A stretch of 64,000 nucleotides of DNA, from NCBI RefSeq assembly GCF_030272615.1, contig NC_081405.1, positions 575,343,752 to 575,407,751 of the forward strand, in the 5' to 3' direction. Each line of letters starts with the position of its first letter. The stretch's first letter is position 1. The notes beneath the pieces were generated by a model, which searched no databases, was not told the origin of the DNA, and saw only the letters and a list, made by a program, of their open reading frames with translations. Made by a program: the position numbers and the translations under genes. Below, piece after piece: positions 11,946-23,639 of the stretch. This DNA comes from Cryptomeria japonica (taxonomy: Eukaryota > Streptophyta > Pinopsida > Cupressales > Cupressaceae).

Positions 11946-12350
11946 CATCTTCTACCTTGTTGGAACGTCCACTACAATGCTTAAGAACAAAAGTATACCC
12001 TTGTAGGAACTCAACCCACTTCATATGTCATTGATTAATATTGGTTTGACTACTAATATATTACAAAGCATGATGGTCTATGTAAAGAATGAACTCATTA
12101 AAAATTAAATAATGATGTCACTTCTTTAACGCTTACACAATGGCATAGAAAAGTTTGGTCATAAATGGAATACTTATTCTTGGAATCATTGAATGTTTTA
12201 CTAAAATATGCAATAGATCAGCCCTCCGGCCTAAGAATCGCTCCTATCTCTTCCCCACTTGCATCACAATCCACTTGGAACACTTTTGAAAAATCTTGTA
12301 ATAACAATACTAGTTCCTCATTGACCTTCTTCTTCAAGAGTTCAAAACTT
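11946..12350 (-). pseudogene. Ty3/gypsy chromovirus RNase H (relic, part 2)
   Basis: Minus-strand translation from 12350: SFELLKKKVNEELVLL, DFSKVFQVDCDASGEEIGAI, an RPEG.SIAYFSKTFNDSKNKYSIYD stretch broken by a stop, and GRSNKVEDAL at the lower end. These follow the order of a gypsy RNase H domain, including its first acidic residue in the CDASG motif. The histidine-rich region around 12060-12110 is degraded by frameshifts. It joins the integrase at 8250 across the solo LTR, and the RT at 13403 across the retroposon. Confidence 0.82.
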
Positions 12351-13402
12351 TTAACTATTATTTTTTATTATGTGAAAAAGAGGTTTTGAAGGGATCCCAA
12401 AACCCTTTACAACATTACATAATAAGATTAAACCTTATCGACCCAAATAGATAGAACATAAAAACAAAGATAAAATAGCTGGCAAGAAGACAAAAAGCTA
12501 TCAAAGGACCAAAAGCTAGCAAAAGGACAACACACAAATGCACAAGGGACAACAGAGGACCCTCTAAGAAATAGACCTAAGTAAAAATTTTATGGAGCTC
12601 TGGACCTTCTAGCTCGAGTTGATCCCTAGAGGTAGTTGCACTCTTAATTTCTTCAATCTCTCTATTAGCATGCAACGCCTTATTCCTGGTACTTACACAT
12701 GTTGTCTTACTAGGGCCAGCATAAGCATCTTTAGTTCTCGTATCCTTCTCTTCCATAACTTGAACAATAGCTTTGTCCTGGTAGACCTACTCCAAATTGG
12801 TGATCAGGATCTTTAAGTGTTCAGCAAAGGCCTTGAGAATTTTATAACTCTGCTCCCTAATTTTCTTGAGGGTACCCTCCAAACTAGAAACCATCCTCTC
12901 TAGATCTTTAAACCTTGCCTCCACTACTTTAAAATTGGAGCCATAAGCATTAGTAATAGATTCAATATTGCTAACCAATTTTTTCAACTCCCTCAAATTA
13001 TCAGGGAGAGAGCTAAGTTCACCAGTTCTCATGGCTTCAATAATTTCAATCTTGTTAGACAAAGCACTTTTCTTGGCTTTTATGTACTTGACCTCAAGAA
13101 AGACCCATTTCATTACCCTATAAAAATCCAAGACCCCATCCTTGTCAGTTTGTAGCACATTGATTGTAGGGTCTTTGTTGTCATTGTTCAGGTCAGTAAA
13201 AGTAGCCTCTTCTCCAGGGGTTTCCAAATGAACAACATGGATTTTTTCATTGATAGGAGAGAAACTCTCACCTACCACATCCCTAAACATACTACTAATA
13301 GGTCAAATAGCACTCTTAGAAGACAGAGGAGGGGATGGAGCTTTGGAATTTCCCACATCATCCCCCATGATTTTGGAAGAGATGGAGGGCATAATATTTG
13401 TC
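12351..13402 (-). mobile_element. poly(A)-type retroposon inserted in the chromovirus
   Basis: A 1.05-kb minus-strand insert separates the RT and RNase H parts of the old chromovirus. At its 3' side (plus 12351-12370) the minus strand ends in an A-rich tail. Near-matching flanks TTCAAAACTT (12341-12350) and TTCAAACTCT (13403-13412) look like a decayed target duplication. An A-tail plus a duplication of about ten bases is the mark of target-primed (LINE-type) insertion. The insert carries one long reading frame and a 226-bp 3' untranslated region but no RT. It is therefore a non-autonomous retroposon or a processed gene copy mobilised by a LINE; sequence alone does not decide. Confidence 0.7.
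12577..13392 (-). pseudogene. coiled-coil reading frame of the retroposon, unknown family
   Basis: Starting at the ATG ten bases inside the retroposon 5' end, 271 codons stay in one frame with only two internal stops: a TGA near 13304 and a TAG at 12787-12789. Each is one C-to-T change from CGA or CAG. The start of the translation is rich in Ser and Pro (MPSISSKIMGDD, KAPSPPLSSK). After a mixed middle it turns strongly helical and charged, with heptad-like stretches around KKLVSNIESITNAYG, DLERMVSSLEGTLKKIREQ and AEHLKILITNLE. That suggests a coiled coil over roughly residues 100-200. The last 70 residues are charged and polar. I see no enzyme motif, no zinc finger and no RRM, and do not recognise the family. 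Confidence 0.6.
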
Positions 13403-13775
13403 TTCAAACTCTTATTTGTTGTTGTTTTCCACATAAATGAATTTTTATCTCCACTTATGGTTTTAGTTTTGTGTGCACATAGCCCACTAAAATTAGAATA
13501 AAATTTTTATATAAGCTAGCCAAACCTTGTTAACTTCTAACATCATGCACACTCATTGGTGTAGGCCATTCTATTATAGCACATATATTTTCTAGACCCA
13601 TTTGAAAAACTTGTTATGAAATAACATATCCCATGATTGGATATGGGTTGTCCATACTTACAATATTCCACTTGAGCCTTGGATATTCTGTTTATTCCCA
13701 TAGACCTTTAATTGTTGAAGAATATTTTAAAAAGGTGGCTTGATATGATCACATGGTTTTCTGATTTCATTTTCA
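13403..13775 (-). pseudogene. Ty3/gypsy chromovirus reverse transcriptase, C-terminal part (relic, part 3)
   Basis: Minus strand from about 13775: CDHIKPPF and ILQQLKVYGNKQ, a YLGHVIS-like stretch in pieces, ENICAIIEWPTPMSVHDVRS and GLASLYKNFI, then SGLCAHKTKTI. These match the order downstream of the gypsy RT catalytic site (thumb and connection). The catalytic YxDD and everything upstream (protease, gag) are missing: similarity stops near 13775, where a different plus-strand sequence begins. Stops and frameshifts are frequent. Confidence 0.78.
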
Positions 13776-16338
13776 TGTTGAGGAGGAGAGATGTTGGTAC
13801 CAAGTACAGTCATGGTGGAGGACCTATGTGATGCTCACAGGTTAGATATATTGGGAGCTATATGTGGAGGTGATTATGATGCCATGGTTGTTCGTTGTGT
13901 TTAGGGACTTTGGCATGACATGATTGGATTTGAAGGTTCATTGATTTGTTATTATTTAATTTGGATTCCTAATTGGTTTTGGCAATGTATCTTCTTCATT
14001 CAGGATCATGGTTATTTTGGCTTTTGGGAGCTCATGATGTCAACTTTGAGTTCTTTTATTGTTAGATGGATTTGGCTAATTCTCATGTTAGATGATACTT
14101 TTATCATGATGTCATGGATAGCTTGGTTACACTGTTAGTGGGAAATTTTGACAGTGATGATTTGGGAGTGTAGGATTGGTTCCTACGTATTTGTTGGTAA
14201 TTTTGCATCTTCTTGGCTTGGAGTTGATTGTTTGCTTGATGTTACTGACACTTTCAATTGTATGTGTGTAGATATGGATTATCTTCATTTAGGAGATTGT
14301 CATCATGATGCTATGGATGACTCATTATCATAGTTTACTGGGAGCTTGTAGCAATGATGTGTATTCACCATTAGGTGGTGGATGATCTTCTTAGTGTGCA
14401 AATGTTTGTTGCACTTGTAGGAGATGATGATCTTCATGATATTTGACGATGTGGAGATCTTGGAGGACTCACAATGTTCATGATTGAGGTGTGGCTTATG
14501 CTTTCATTTGGCATGTTATCCTTGCTCAATAAGATGGTTTATATTATGTTATGGTATACTCTAGATATGCGTTTAGAATTTTATCATGATATGGTTATTT
14601 GATATGTTCATATGAAGCATGTTATCTCCTTGGAAGGGATGGTTAGAATATGTTGTCATGTTTATGTTCCTAATTTTATCGTTGGAGCTTTGACATTGAA
14701 CTTGGTATTTCTCTTTGTATTGGGTACATGATTATTTGCTTCGTTACTTCATGATTGTGTTATGTTGCATTTGGAGTTTTACATGGATTAACTAGTTATA
14801 TATACTCATGGATACTTGGAGACATAGGTGATGCTAGTTATCTCTTATGTTTAGAGACATGTGTTGCGATGGTTGATTGTTTAAGCAAGAAGATTGAGGA
14901 GCATTCACCTAGTAAAGACTTGAGAGGAGATTGTTCTTAGATGAGTCATGATGACTTGGATGTCTTGGATGAACATTCTCATCCCCACTCTTGGTATACT
15001 CAACGATTTACTACTTGAGAGTTATTTTTCATTAATCCTTTCAGGTGTATTATGTTTATGCTTATCTATCATAGATATGGATCTTGAGCTATGGATAGAT
15101 GGTTAACTCTAGAGGATTCCATTTGAGAGATGTTTAGCATTGGTCATCTCCTTGTGCCTTTGAGTTATTACTGATATTGAGTTTGGGAGATGGCTCTTCC
15201 ATAGGTTCTACCCCTAGTGGTCTCTTTCTATACCATAGTGGGCTCTAACCTAGTGTGTCCTAGCCTAGCGGGTTTATTGGGAATGTTCCCTTTGGATTGA
15301 TAATGATATTGGTTTCATTTTATTTGTTATTAGAGGGTTACATCCATGTTTATTACATGTTATATAGGTTTTTTTTGTCCAATCTACTAAAGAGGTTTGG
15401 GTGTTGTTATGGCTTTTTATTTAGGGTTTTATGAAAAAGATCATACTTAACATAGTTGGCATTTAGAGGTGCATGTGGAAGGACATTCTACAGGTTTTGA
15501 TTTGCAGTGTTTGTCTCTTTGGTCTTGATTATTTTCCTTGGTGTTCGATTTCACATAACATTGGATCTAAGGTTGTTTGGAGCTATGTGTTCACTATCTT
15601 GTGTTGATGTGTTGTCATGTGGGAGATGACATGGAGGCTCTTTTATCTCTTTCTTTTGTTGTTTGTGGAGAGAATGGAAGACTTATGGAGACTTGTGGTG
15701 AGAGTTGTACTCATAGGTTATTGGTTTACAAGTTATTCATACTGTTGTGGATGTTCCTTGATACTACATATTTATGGTTACACTTTCTATGAGATGTGGT
15801 TAGTAGATTCCTTTTTGATTTGACATTACCTATGCAGTGGGAGTTTCTAGGTGTATATATGTGACATGTATTGCACTTGGAGCCTTTGGTTGCATGTTAT
15901 GGGTTGTGTGTGTTAATGACTTGAGATTCACTTGATATGTATACCTTGATGGTATGGATAGTTGGATGTGTCAGCACTTACAATGGGTTCTATGTTAGCT
16001 ATGGTTATTGGTTCTTAATACCAACCGATGCATTTGATACCTTAGGATTTAGTTATTGTATTATGATATTAGTTGAGATAATCCTTATAATTTGTTACAA
16101 CAAATTATGTGGATTTCTATTTTCATGGTATTTTCAATCTCCATTGGTAGTGACATGGTGGAGGGTGAGAGCGTTCATGTATGAGATGGTGGTGACTTTG
16201 TTTCTTGTTGTAGGTATTTTGATGGAGCACATGGAGCACTTTGATTCCATGATGTTATATGTGCTAGAGGTATTGTTTCCTTGATCATATTTTGGTTATT
16301 TATTTCCCCTTATGTAATATATACAACAAGAGGGAGAA
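13776..16338. other. 2.6-kb T/G-rich region without recognisable genes
   Basis: The plus strand is rich in T and G with many short open frames of low-complexity hydrophobic translation (for example 13920-14138 and 15937-16284); I believe none of these. Phrases such as CCTAGTGG, CCATAGTGGG and CCTAGCGGG repeat around 15215-15270. The region ends in the purine run AAGAGGGAGAA at 16329-16338, which suits a polypurine tract. It may be the untranslated 3' interior of a plus-strand LTR element whose coding part is not in the window. Confidence 0.45.
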
Positions 16339-16704
16339 TATTGAGAAAATAGGTGTTGTATATGTTGCATAATAATGTTTGTAATTATAATATTTATTTA
16401 TTATGTGAGTTTTCCATGGACATGTATAATGTAATATTTAAATAATTGACATTGTACATGATGCGTATCATGTAGTTATTCCTTGGGAATATTCTCATGA
16501 CCACTTGATGAGTTGTATTGTAATATGGGGATATTATATTATCTTTATTTAATATTAGGGAAAGCAATTTGATAAAGTACCCAATATTAGATGTGGGGTC
16601 AATGGGGCAGTTAACCTATGGTATTTGCACATGTTTTTGTAGCACATAGTTTTGATGTAATACCATTTAGTTATTTTGTGGGAGATTGTGTCTATAAAAG
16701 CAAC
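16339..16704 (+). repeat. probable LTR piece, cut by the Tat-like element
   Basis: Directly after a purine-rich tract the sequence TATTGAGAAAATAGG begins; a TG-to-TA change would explain the missing TG of an LTR start. Near the end lies TCTATAAAAG (16691-16700), a good TATA-box candidate. The Tat-like element follows immediately, so the rest of this LTR may continue at 36488. No second copy was found. Confidence 0.4.
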
Positions 16705-17466
16705 TGTAGAGACCTAAAATTATCCAATCTAATTAAATAAATATCTTTATTTATTTAATTAATTCATTTATCCTCTTCTAGCCTTACTTCTCATTTAAAT
16801 AAATACATTTATTTATTTAAATTATCCTTTTCCAAATTAAATAAATATCTTATTTATTTAATTGATCCCACTTCCTCTATTAATTAAATAAATCTTTATT
16901 TATTTAATTAATTCATTAGCCTTTTCCACCTATGACATATGTCATTTATCTCTTAATTCCTACACTACCTACCCTCTCATTATTTTCCTATTTTCTCTAC
17001 CTAACCTCTAATCCTAGCCGACCATCTATCTTTTACACCTATTAATCTTATCCCTCCATTTATTATAGTGTATTCTATATAAGGAGATGCTTCCTTCATT
17101 ATCAATCCTCCTAATCATTCTAATCATTCTAATCATTCTAATCAGCCCCTGACTACTCTAGCATTCAAACTTTCATATGCGATCAAGCCTACTTGCAACC
17201 ACATTTCTGTTCTTTGTTGAGCTCTTGTGCACACATAAAATTTGAGAGCAAATATATCAAGCAAGATCAATGGAGATAGGAAGAATGGAGATTCAAACCC
17301 TATTGGACATGTGATGGTATAATATTTGTGATTTCATTTGATTTGCATTGTCTTAGGTAATCTTCATATGTTATGGTGGATCTTTGTTGTTGTTAGGCTA
17401 GGGTTTTGTGGTTGAATTCATTTAGTCTTTCAATATTATTGTTCTTATCCATTTTAACCATAAAAA
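16705..17466 (+). repeat. 5' LTR of the Tat-like element
   Basis: Begins TGTAGAGACCTAAAATTATC and is similar to 35687-36487 along its length, including ACCTCTAATCCTAGCCGACC-type and GGACATGTGATGGTATAATA segments. It contains a TATA-like TCTATATAAGGAGATG near 17074 and three copies of TAATCATTC at 17113-17145. Its first 210 bp hold four perfect hairpins. The end is placed at 17466 because similarity to the 3' LTR fades after CCATAAA and a primer-site candidate follows three bases later. Confidence 0.85.
16731..16912. repeat. four perfect AT-rich hairpins in series
   Basis: Hairpin 1 (16731-16760): arms AATTAAATAAATA and TATTTATTTAATT, loop TCTT. Hairpin 2 (16793-16822): arms ATTTAAATAAATA and TATTTATTTAAAT, loop CATT. 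Hairpin 3 (16835-16863): arms as in 1, loop TCT. Hairpin 4 (16879-16912): arms ATTAATTAAATAAAT and ATTTATTTAATTAAT, loop CTTT. All arms pair without mismatch, and the A/T difference between hairpins 1 and 2 is compensated on the other arm. The 3' LTR carries an extra unit of the same kind. Confidence 0.85.
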
Positions 17467-17469
17467 TTT

Positions 17470-17490
17470 TGGCAGGCCCGGTGGGACATG
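17470..17490 (+). promoter_or_regulatory. primer binding site candidate of the Tat-like element
   Basis: TGGCAGGCCCGGTGGGAC starts three bases after the LTR end. It begins TGG, as a tRNA 3' CCA end requires, but I cannot name the tRNA. Confidence 0.45.
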
Positions 17491-17615
17491 AATTTTTGTT
17501 AGATCTTTGTATTTTTTATATGTTTTTCTAACCCTATATTGCTATTTTGTAAAACAATTTGGAGAATAACCTTGTGATGCTAGGGTTTTGGACACAAAAT
17601 CAAGATCTTGGAGAG

Positions 17616-18490
17616 ATTTGATCCGATCTCACAAAGAACTTGGAATTTCTGCATCAAATATTTTTTGCAATTTTGGGACAGTATAGAGAGCCCGCAATCC
17701 AAAATTCAGATTTTTTAGAGAATATTTGAATTTTCTATGAATTGTTTATGAATTTTCATAACAAAATAATTTTGAGAGTAAATGAGCAATTTTTTTGGAT
17801 TTTCCTATATTTTTGGAAAGTTCTTTGATCTATACACAGGCTCTATTCTTTGTAATTTTAATTTTGATGCAAAATATTTCCTCAAAAATTGGATATTTAA
17901 AATTAGCGTTTCTCATTATTTTGATCATATCTCAAATAGTTTTGCATTTTGGCATCAAACTTTTTTTGCAGGTCAAGAACATTATCAGATGTGCTCAGTA
18001 CAAAAATCAGATTTTTGGGAGGATATTTGAAATTTTTATGAATTTTTTATGTATTTTCATAAAAAAATAATTTTGACAGAAAATTAGCAAATTTTTTGGA
18101 TTTTCTTACATTTTTGGAAATATCTTAGAATTATACATAGAATCTATTTTTTGTGATTTTAAATTTGATGCAAAATCATTACTAAAAAATAGGATCTTTG
18201 AAAATTAGATTTTTGCATTATTTTGCTCATATCTCACAAACTGCTTGGAATTTTTGCAGAAATTTTTTATGAAGGTTTGGAAGACCATCAGGAGTGTCTA
18301 GTAAAAATTTCATATTTTTTGGAACAATTTTGCATTTTATATGAATTTGTTATGATTTTTCATAAAAAAATAATTTTTGGAGCAAATTAGCTAATTTTTT
18401 GGATTTTCTTACATTTCTGGAACTTTCTTGAAATTTTACAAGTGGCCTTTTTTTTATGATGAATCAAATCTTTGAATTGGTCAAAAAAAT
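17616..18490 (+). repeat. three imperfect ~300-bp tandem units in the Tat-like leader
   Basis: Units start near 17616, 17925 and 18225, each with ATCTCA and then a TTG..ATTT.TGCA phrase. Each unit then contains a CAGATTTTTxxGAGxATATTTGAAxTTT stretch, an ATGAATTTTxATxxATTTTCATAA stretch and a TTTTTTGGATTTTCxTA phrase. Spacing is about 300-310 bp. The third unit is shorter. A+T content is high, and I see no coding potential that I believe. Confidence 0.65.
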
Positions 18491-20010
18491 GCATTGTTGA
18501 AGGCCCCTATTTCATAGTCTTTTGGATCTAAAATTTACCTAACTTTTGTGCTTGCAGGAGGGGTATTATTGCAAAACTACTAACAAATCTTTGTTGTAGA
18601 ATTTTGGCAACGCTTTTTTATCTTAATTGTGTGCCTTGTTTTCATAGATTATCAAACACTTCAATTTGTGCACTAAAATTGATCCAGTGTCTTTTGTGTC
18701 TTGGGCAATAAGCTCTTTTTGTTTAATCTCTAGAGGGTCTGTCTCCCCGTATGGTCATTAGGACTACTAGTGAGGAGATAACGTCCCAAGTGGTAGCGAG
18801 GAAATGCCATCCTCTTCTGAACCACTATAAACAACTGTATCCATGGTGAAAACCATGGGTAACGTGTGCTGATTAGTTCATAGCGACACTATGTCCACCC
18901 ATAAACCATTTGATCAAATTTATTTGATCAGTTGTAGGGCGTAACACTTACTGGTTGGGAGCCTTCTATATTTACAGAGCTGAAAGTGTCACATGTATGG
19001 CCACACGAGCAGATGCCCTTACTAGCACATTTTTGTTTTAGAATGCCAAAATCCTTCTAGTTGTTGGGTCAAGAGGTCGGACCTCTAGAGTGATCCACAC
19101 ACATACAGTTCTTAGTAGAGATACAAAGTTCACCATGGGGAGTTTTCATGGGGACTAGTGCTTGGCTACCCCGAAGAAGTGAGTGTCGAGGGTGGAGCGA
19201 GTGGGGTCAAGCATCTAAGTATCTGCTCTGAATAGCGTAGCCTCGGGGGAAACCCCATGTGGGATCAACAACTATTGTCTTGGCCAACCATAGGAATTGA
19301 GCTTGTCTTCTTTTGAACATTCAAATATTCAAGACCAAACATCAAAACATTGTGTCTTTTGTGTCTTCAAGTGTATGCAAAACAATTTTTACATCAAACA
19401 ACACACTTTCTTTGAGTCATTTTGAGTCTAAACACTTGCAAACATTGAGTCCTCATCAACATTATGTCATCTTGTCACGAAAAAATAGTCAAAAAATTCA
19501 GATTTGGTCACAACAAACAACTTCACAAATTGGAAAAATTTACAGTCCAACAAACAAGAGCAATTAGTTTCTGATTTCTTGAGCTTCCTAGGTTATTTCT
19601 CCAAGTTTTCATCTAGAATTCAACCTATCTTTGGGTCTCACAAAGTCCATCATTGCTTTACATCTTGCATTACATTCACATTTGTCTAAACTTGAGTGAA
19701 AAGGTCACTTGCTTGTCCTCATCATACTTTGTCAACACATTACATACAATATTTTGCTAAGTGATCCCTCATCAAGGTCTATCACCTTTGGGTCTCATTT
19801 GGTCTTACTTAGAGTCAAGGTCAACCTACCTCATCAAGAGAAATGATCATCACTTTTGAAGCCACACCTACTCTACTACATATATACTTGGTCTTACACT
19901 TTGGACATTGCAAGTATACCTTAGATTCATTTAAATTCCATACAACTCTTGGTCTTCCATACTCTTTCCATTTTCATCTAGTCTCACACATCCTGGTCAA
20001 GACCTAGTTC
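18491..20010 (+). other. untranslated leader of the Tat-like element
   Basis: About 1.5 kb between the tandem units and gag. It is less AT-rich around 18730-19270, with CCATGGTGAAAACCATGG near 18841 and CTCGGGGGAAACCCCATG near 19244, which look able to form local stems. No reading frame is supported. Long structured leaders before gag are common in Tat/Ogre elements (established knowledge). Confidence 0.5.
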
Positions 20011-22075
20011 ATGGTTGAAACCTATTCCCAAATATCTAGGAGAGAAGCTAAAGAGGCTTAAGAGTCTACAAACATGAGTGCCTATGAGTATGACAATGAT
20101 GTATTTTTCAATTTTGATCATACTACATTACCTGACATGGATGCCTATAGAAACATGCCAAATGTTGAGAACATGGACACTATAAACAATAATGATCAAT
20201 ACACACAATGACAATATGGACAACATTTCAGTACATTCAGCAGAAGTGGAAGACTCCATTATGGATCCCTGTTTTAATCAATTAGTATAGGAAATAATGA
20301 GGAGAGATGGACAATATTTCTTAAAACTGATGGCACAAAGTGGAGCCAAGATCCCTCATGATTTTGACATGTCTCAAATAGTGGAAAATCAACCTTTGCA
20401 ACAACCTCAACTCAACATGGATCAAAGGAGGCCTAATAGTGGAGGCAATAGAGGACCACATCTTGTTCCTAAATCACCATCATCTTTGTTTAAAAAACCT
20501 GAGGTCCTATACACACATGGTCAAGCATATGATACTCACCTTCACAGACCATTATGGAAGTCTTATGCAGAAAAATATACTCAATCACATGCCAATGCTA
20601 AGGACCAACCACCAAAGCAATTGGATATCCAAAGGTATGTTCAAAATTTGAACACAGAGAAACCCCACATCAAATTTGGGGGTAACATATTAGAACAAAC
20701 TCATGACATGCCTATAGAGTATGGTATACATGGACAAAACAGATATTCCATTCCTCATCATGACTCTATACCAAGTGGTCCTTATACACAACATCACTAT
20801 AGACCTCCTCCATATGAACATGTGTATGATCAATAACAACCATATATGTAACATGCTCCTCCTCCCCCCAGTGGTTCAGGGATGGAGTATGGTCCAAGAA
20901 GTCGGTCTCCACCTAGGAACAATTGGAACAACAAATAAAGGACTTACAAAAGAAAATGGAGGACATAAATACACCGAAGCCAACTTACACAATGAGAGAC
21001 ATATGTCCCTATCCATTTGACAAAAGCATTCCAATGCCTTTATTTCCTACACACTTTGTGACACCTAAGTTTGATAAGTATAGAGGAAAAGGGGATCATA
21101 AGGCACCTATAAGACAATTTTTCACAGCTTGCATTTAGGTATCAGTAGAAGAGACATATTTGATGAGATTATTCCCACAAAGCTTAGGTGATCAAGCTAT
21201 GGAATGGTTCTCCCAACTTCCACTTGGAATTAATTCATGGGGTGACTTAGCAGAGGCATTTATCCAACATTTCTCATACAACATAGAGATAGACATATCA
21301 GTCACTACTTTGTGCAATGTCAAGAAAAAGGATGGAGAGTCTTTTTCATCTTTTTTACAAAGATGGAGGAATCTAGCTAGCAGATGCTGTTGGGAATCTA
21401 GCTAGCAGATGCTGTTGTGAAATTCCACAAAAAAAAATGGTAGAGATGTTAACCCAAAATGTTAACAGAGACATTGGTTATGACTTGAGAAAATCTTGTT
21501 TGTCCACCTTCAAGGACGTCATTGAAAAAGGCTTAGCAATGGAGAAGGTCCTAATTGAACAAGGAGTAACTAAGATATTCAAAGAAAACAAAGAGGACTT
21601 TAAAGGAAAAGGCAAGCCAAGATTTTAGAATAAAAACAAGAACAAAGTCAATGACGGTGTTGTTGATACCAATACAGTACGACCCAAAATCATTTTTTCT
21701 AGATCAAGCTCTAGAAACAATCAAGTGAATACTCAAACAACTTCAAAATCATGAAGGAAGTACACCCCATTGGGAGAACCACTTGAGTCAGCTTTCAAAA
21801 AGCTAGTGGCAAACAAAATAATAATAATTCCAGATATGCCTCCATATGAGCCAAAGGTCAAACCCAATTGGTGGAATGATGATGAATATTGTGAATTTCA
21901 TAAAAGCAAGGGACATAAAATAGGAAACTGTCATCGACTGGAGAACATCATAAAAGATCTCATTGATAGAGGTGACATTGAGATTGAAGGACACTCGTCC
22001 AATCAAGAACATGAAATGTTTAAAGAACCATTCCCAAAAGATGAGAAGGGAAAAGCTAAAGCCATAGATGAGTAG
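20011..22075 (+). pseudogene. gag of the Tat-like element (broken)
   Basis: Starts at ATG 20011 (MVETYSQISRREAKEA), runs through an acidic Asn/Asp-rich segment and a Gln/Pro/His-rich segment (20297-20836), then the retrotransposon gag core. The core is seen in PLFPTHFVTPKFDKYRGKG (21036-21090) and FPQSLGDQAMEWFSQLP (21169-21219) followed by INSWGDLAEAF. A zinc-knuckle-like YCEFHKSKGHKIGNC with the following LENIIKDLIDRG lies at 21885-21975; this CxxxH...H...C arrangement is typical of Tat gag. At least two frame changes (between 20080 and 20297, and near 21400) and several stops break it. A short repeat, GGGAATCTAGCTAGCAGATGCTGTTG at 21389-21417, overlaps one frame change and may have caused it. 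Confidence 0.82.
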
Positions 22076-23470
22076 ACCAACTGTACCAGAGCATCCTATA
22101 ACTATGATTCAATTGTCAATCACATTTTGATGGACAATTATGTCTCTACCATTATTATCAAGGACAAAACACCTGAAGATTCTACCCAAAGAACCAAGGT
22201 TGTCCTAAAAGGCATTGGATCTTCTTCCGAACCTACCTCTGAATGTAATGTCACAACTCATCGAGGTAAATTAACCTTGCAAAGTGTTCTAGCTAAAAAC
22301 ACCGCTTCCTCATCAATCAGACCTGAGTATGACCTTGTAGAATAGTTAGGGAAGACACCCGCACTTATCTCCATCCTCGAGCTCTTACACATATCCCCTG
22401 CACATAAAGCCATTCTTGAAAAAAAATTGAGAGACACTTCCATCCCTACTGATCTGAACATGGACTAGTTTCAAGCCATAGTGGGATACCTTTTTGTTCC
22501 ACACTCCCTTACATTCATAGAAGCTGGCGATGCCTCCGTGAGCCAACCACATAATGCACCTTTACACATTGAAGCCTTCCTACTTAAACATTGAATAAAA
22601 TGAGTCTTGATAGATGGAGGAGATGGTCTTAACATATGTACTTTGAATGCAATAATACAAATGGGATATTCAGATAAAGCTGTGAATGCTACAAATAAAA
22701 TTACCATCAAGGCATATGATGAGGAAGAGCATTCATCGAAGGGCACAATCACCTTGCCTCTCAGAGTTCGGGTTGTTATGAAGGATGTGGTTTATCAAGT
22801 CCTTGATTTAGATCTCACATACAACATATTGCTAGGACATCCATGTATTCATGAGATGAGTGCAGTCCCATCTACATATCATCGATGTATCAAGTTTCCA
22901 CACAATGGAGTTGAAGTGACCATCAAGGTTGACCCAAATCCATTCATATATCACAACAATCTACAACCTAGATCAGAAATAACAATGCCAGTCAATCAAG
23001 AAGTTGTTCCATCTTTAGTATATGTGGATCCAGAATCATCGAAAGCTTCTACATCAAAACAAACAGAGCTCAAAGAAAAGTTCAAGATTAAAGACCTGGG
23101 ATGTGGTGAGTATATCTTTCATGTTGATCAACTCCCACTATCTCCTAAGGTATTCAGTCAATAGGAACAATCTAAAAACAATTTGCAATGCCAAGGAATT
23201 GGGTGTGAACCACCTAGTGTTGTGGCTACTAAGTTTGAATGCAAATCTCCTCCAGTGCAAGCAACTCTTGATATCAATAGTCCTAAGAGTGGTTCTAGCG
23301 AAGAATCTATTGAGAATATTGCCAACCCTCTTGAGAACTCACATAGCTTTAGCATTTCATCCACTCATTCAATTTCCACTCCTCTCCCATACTTGGATCA
23401 ACTAAAATTACAAAAGCCCTTACTAATTAGAGATAAAAATCAAGCTTTGGAAAGAAAAATCTAATATTAA
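22076..23470 (+). pseudogene. protease region of the Tat-like element (broken)
   Basis: The same frame continues from gag. A linker with YDLVE and GKTPALISILELLHISPAHK (22330-22395) leads to PHNAPLHIEAFL and the protease active-site region LIDGGDGLNICTLNAI (22600-22650). It continues with NKITIKAYDEEEHSSKGTI and QVLDLDLTYNILLGHPCIHE. DGG in place of the D(S/T)G of other gypsy proteases is usual for the Tat lineage. ILLGHPCIHEM is the conserved second loop. In-frame stops at about 22073, 22343, 22466, 22591, 22600 and 23162 all fit CAG, CAA or CGA changed by a single C-to-T. After 23164 the frame runs as a Ser/Lys-rich linker to 23463, then similarity stops where RT should begin. Confidence 0.8.
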
Positions 23471-23639
23471 AAAATAAAGAGAAGGCTTTAAGTCCAAATC
23501 AAAATCAAAAGCTATTGGACTTTACAAAAATCAAAGTCAAGGATAAAAATCCTATGAAAGAAAAAGAGCAAGAGTTGATCTCCCCTAATATCAAAATAAC
23601 TGGGGGCAAATTTCTACAATTTTAAGTCAAAAAACATAC

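Noticed and set aside
15937-16284. 115-residue frame and other hydrophobic frames in 13.9-16.3 kb
   Set aside because: Composition follows from T/G-rich DNA; translations are low in complexity with no motif.
13776-16338. Idea that this region is a third long LTR of the 8-12 kb type
   Set aside because: It starts TGTTGAGGAGG rather than TGTAAT, has no GC island, and no matching end could be found.
20439-20651. Second-frame open stretch inside gag
   Set aside because: Shadow of the gag frame at 20297-20836.
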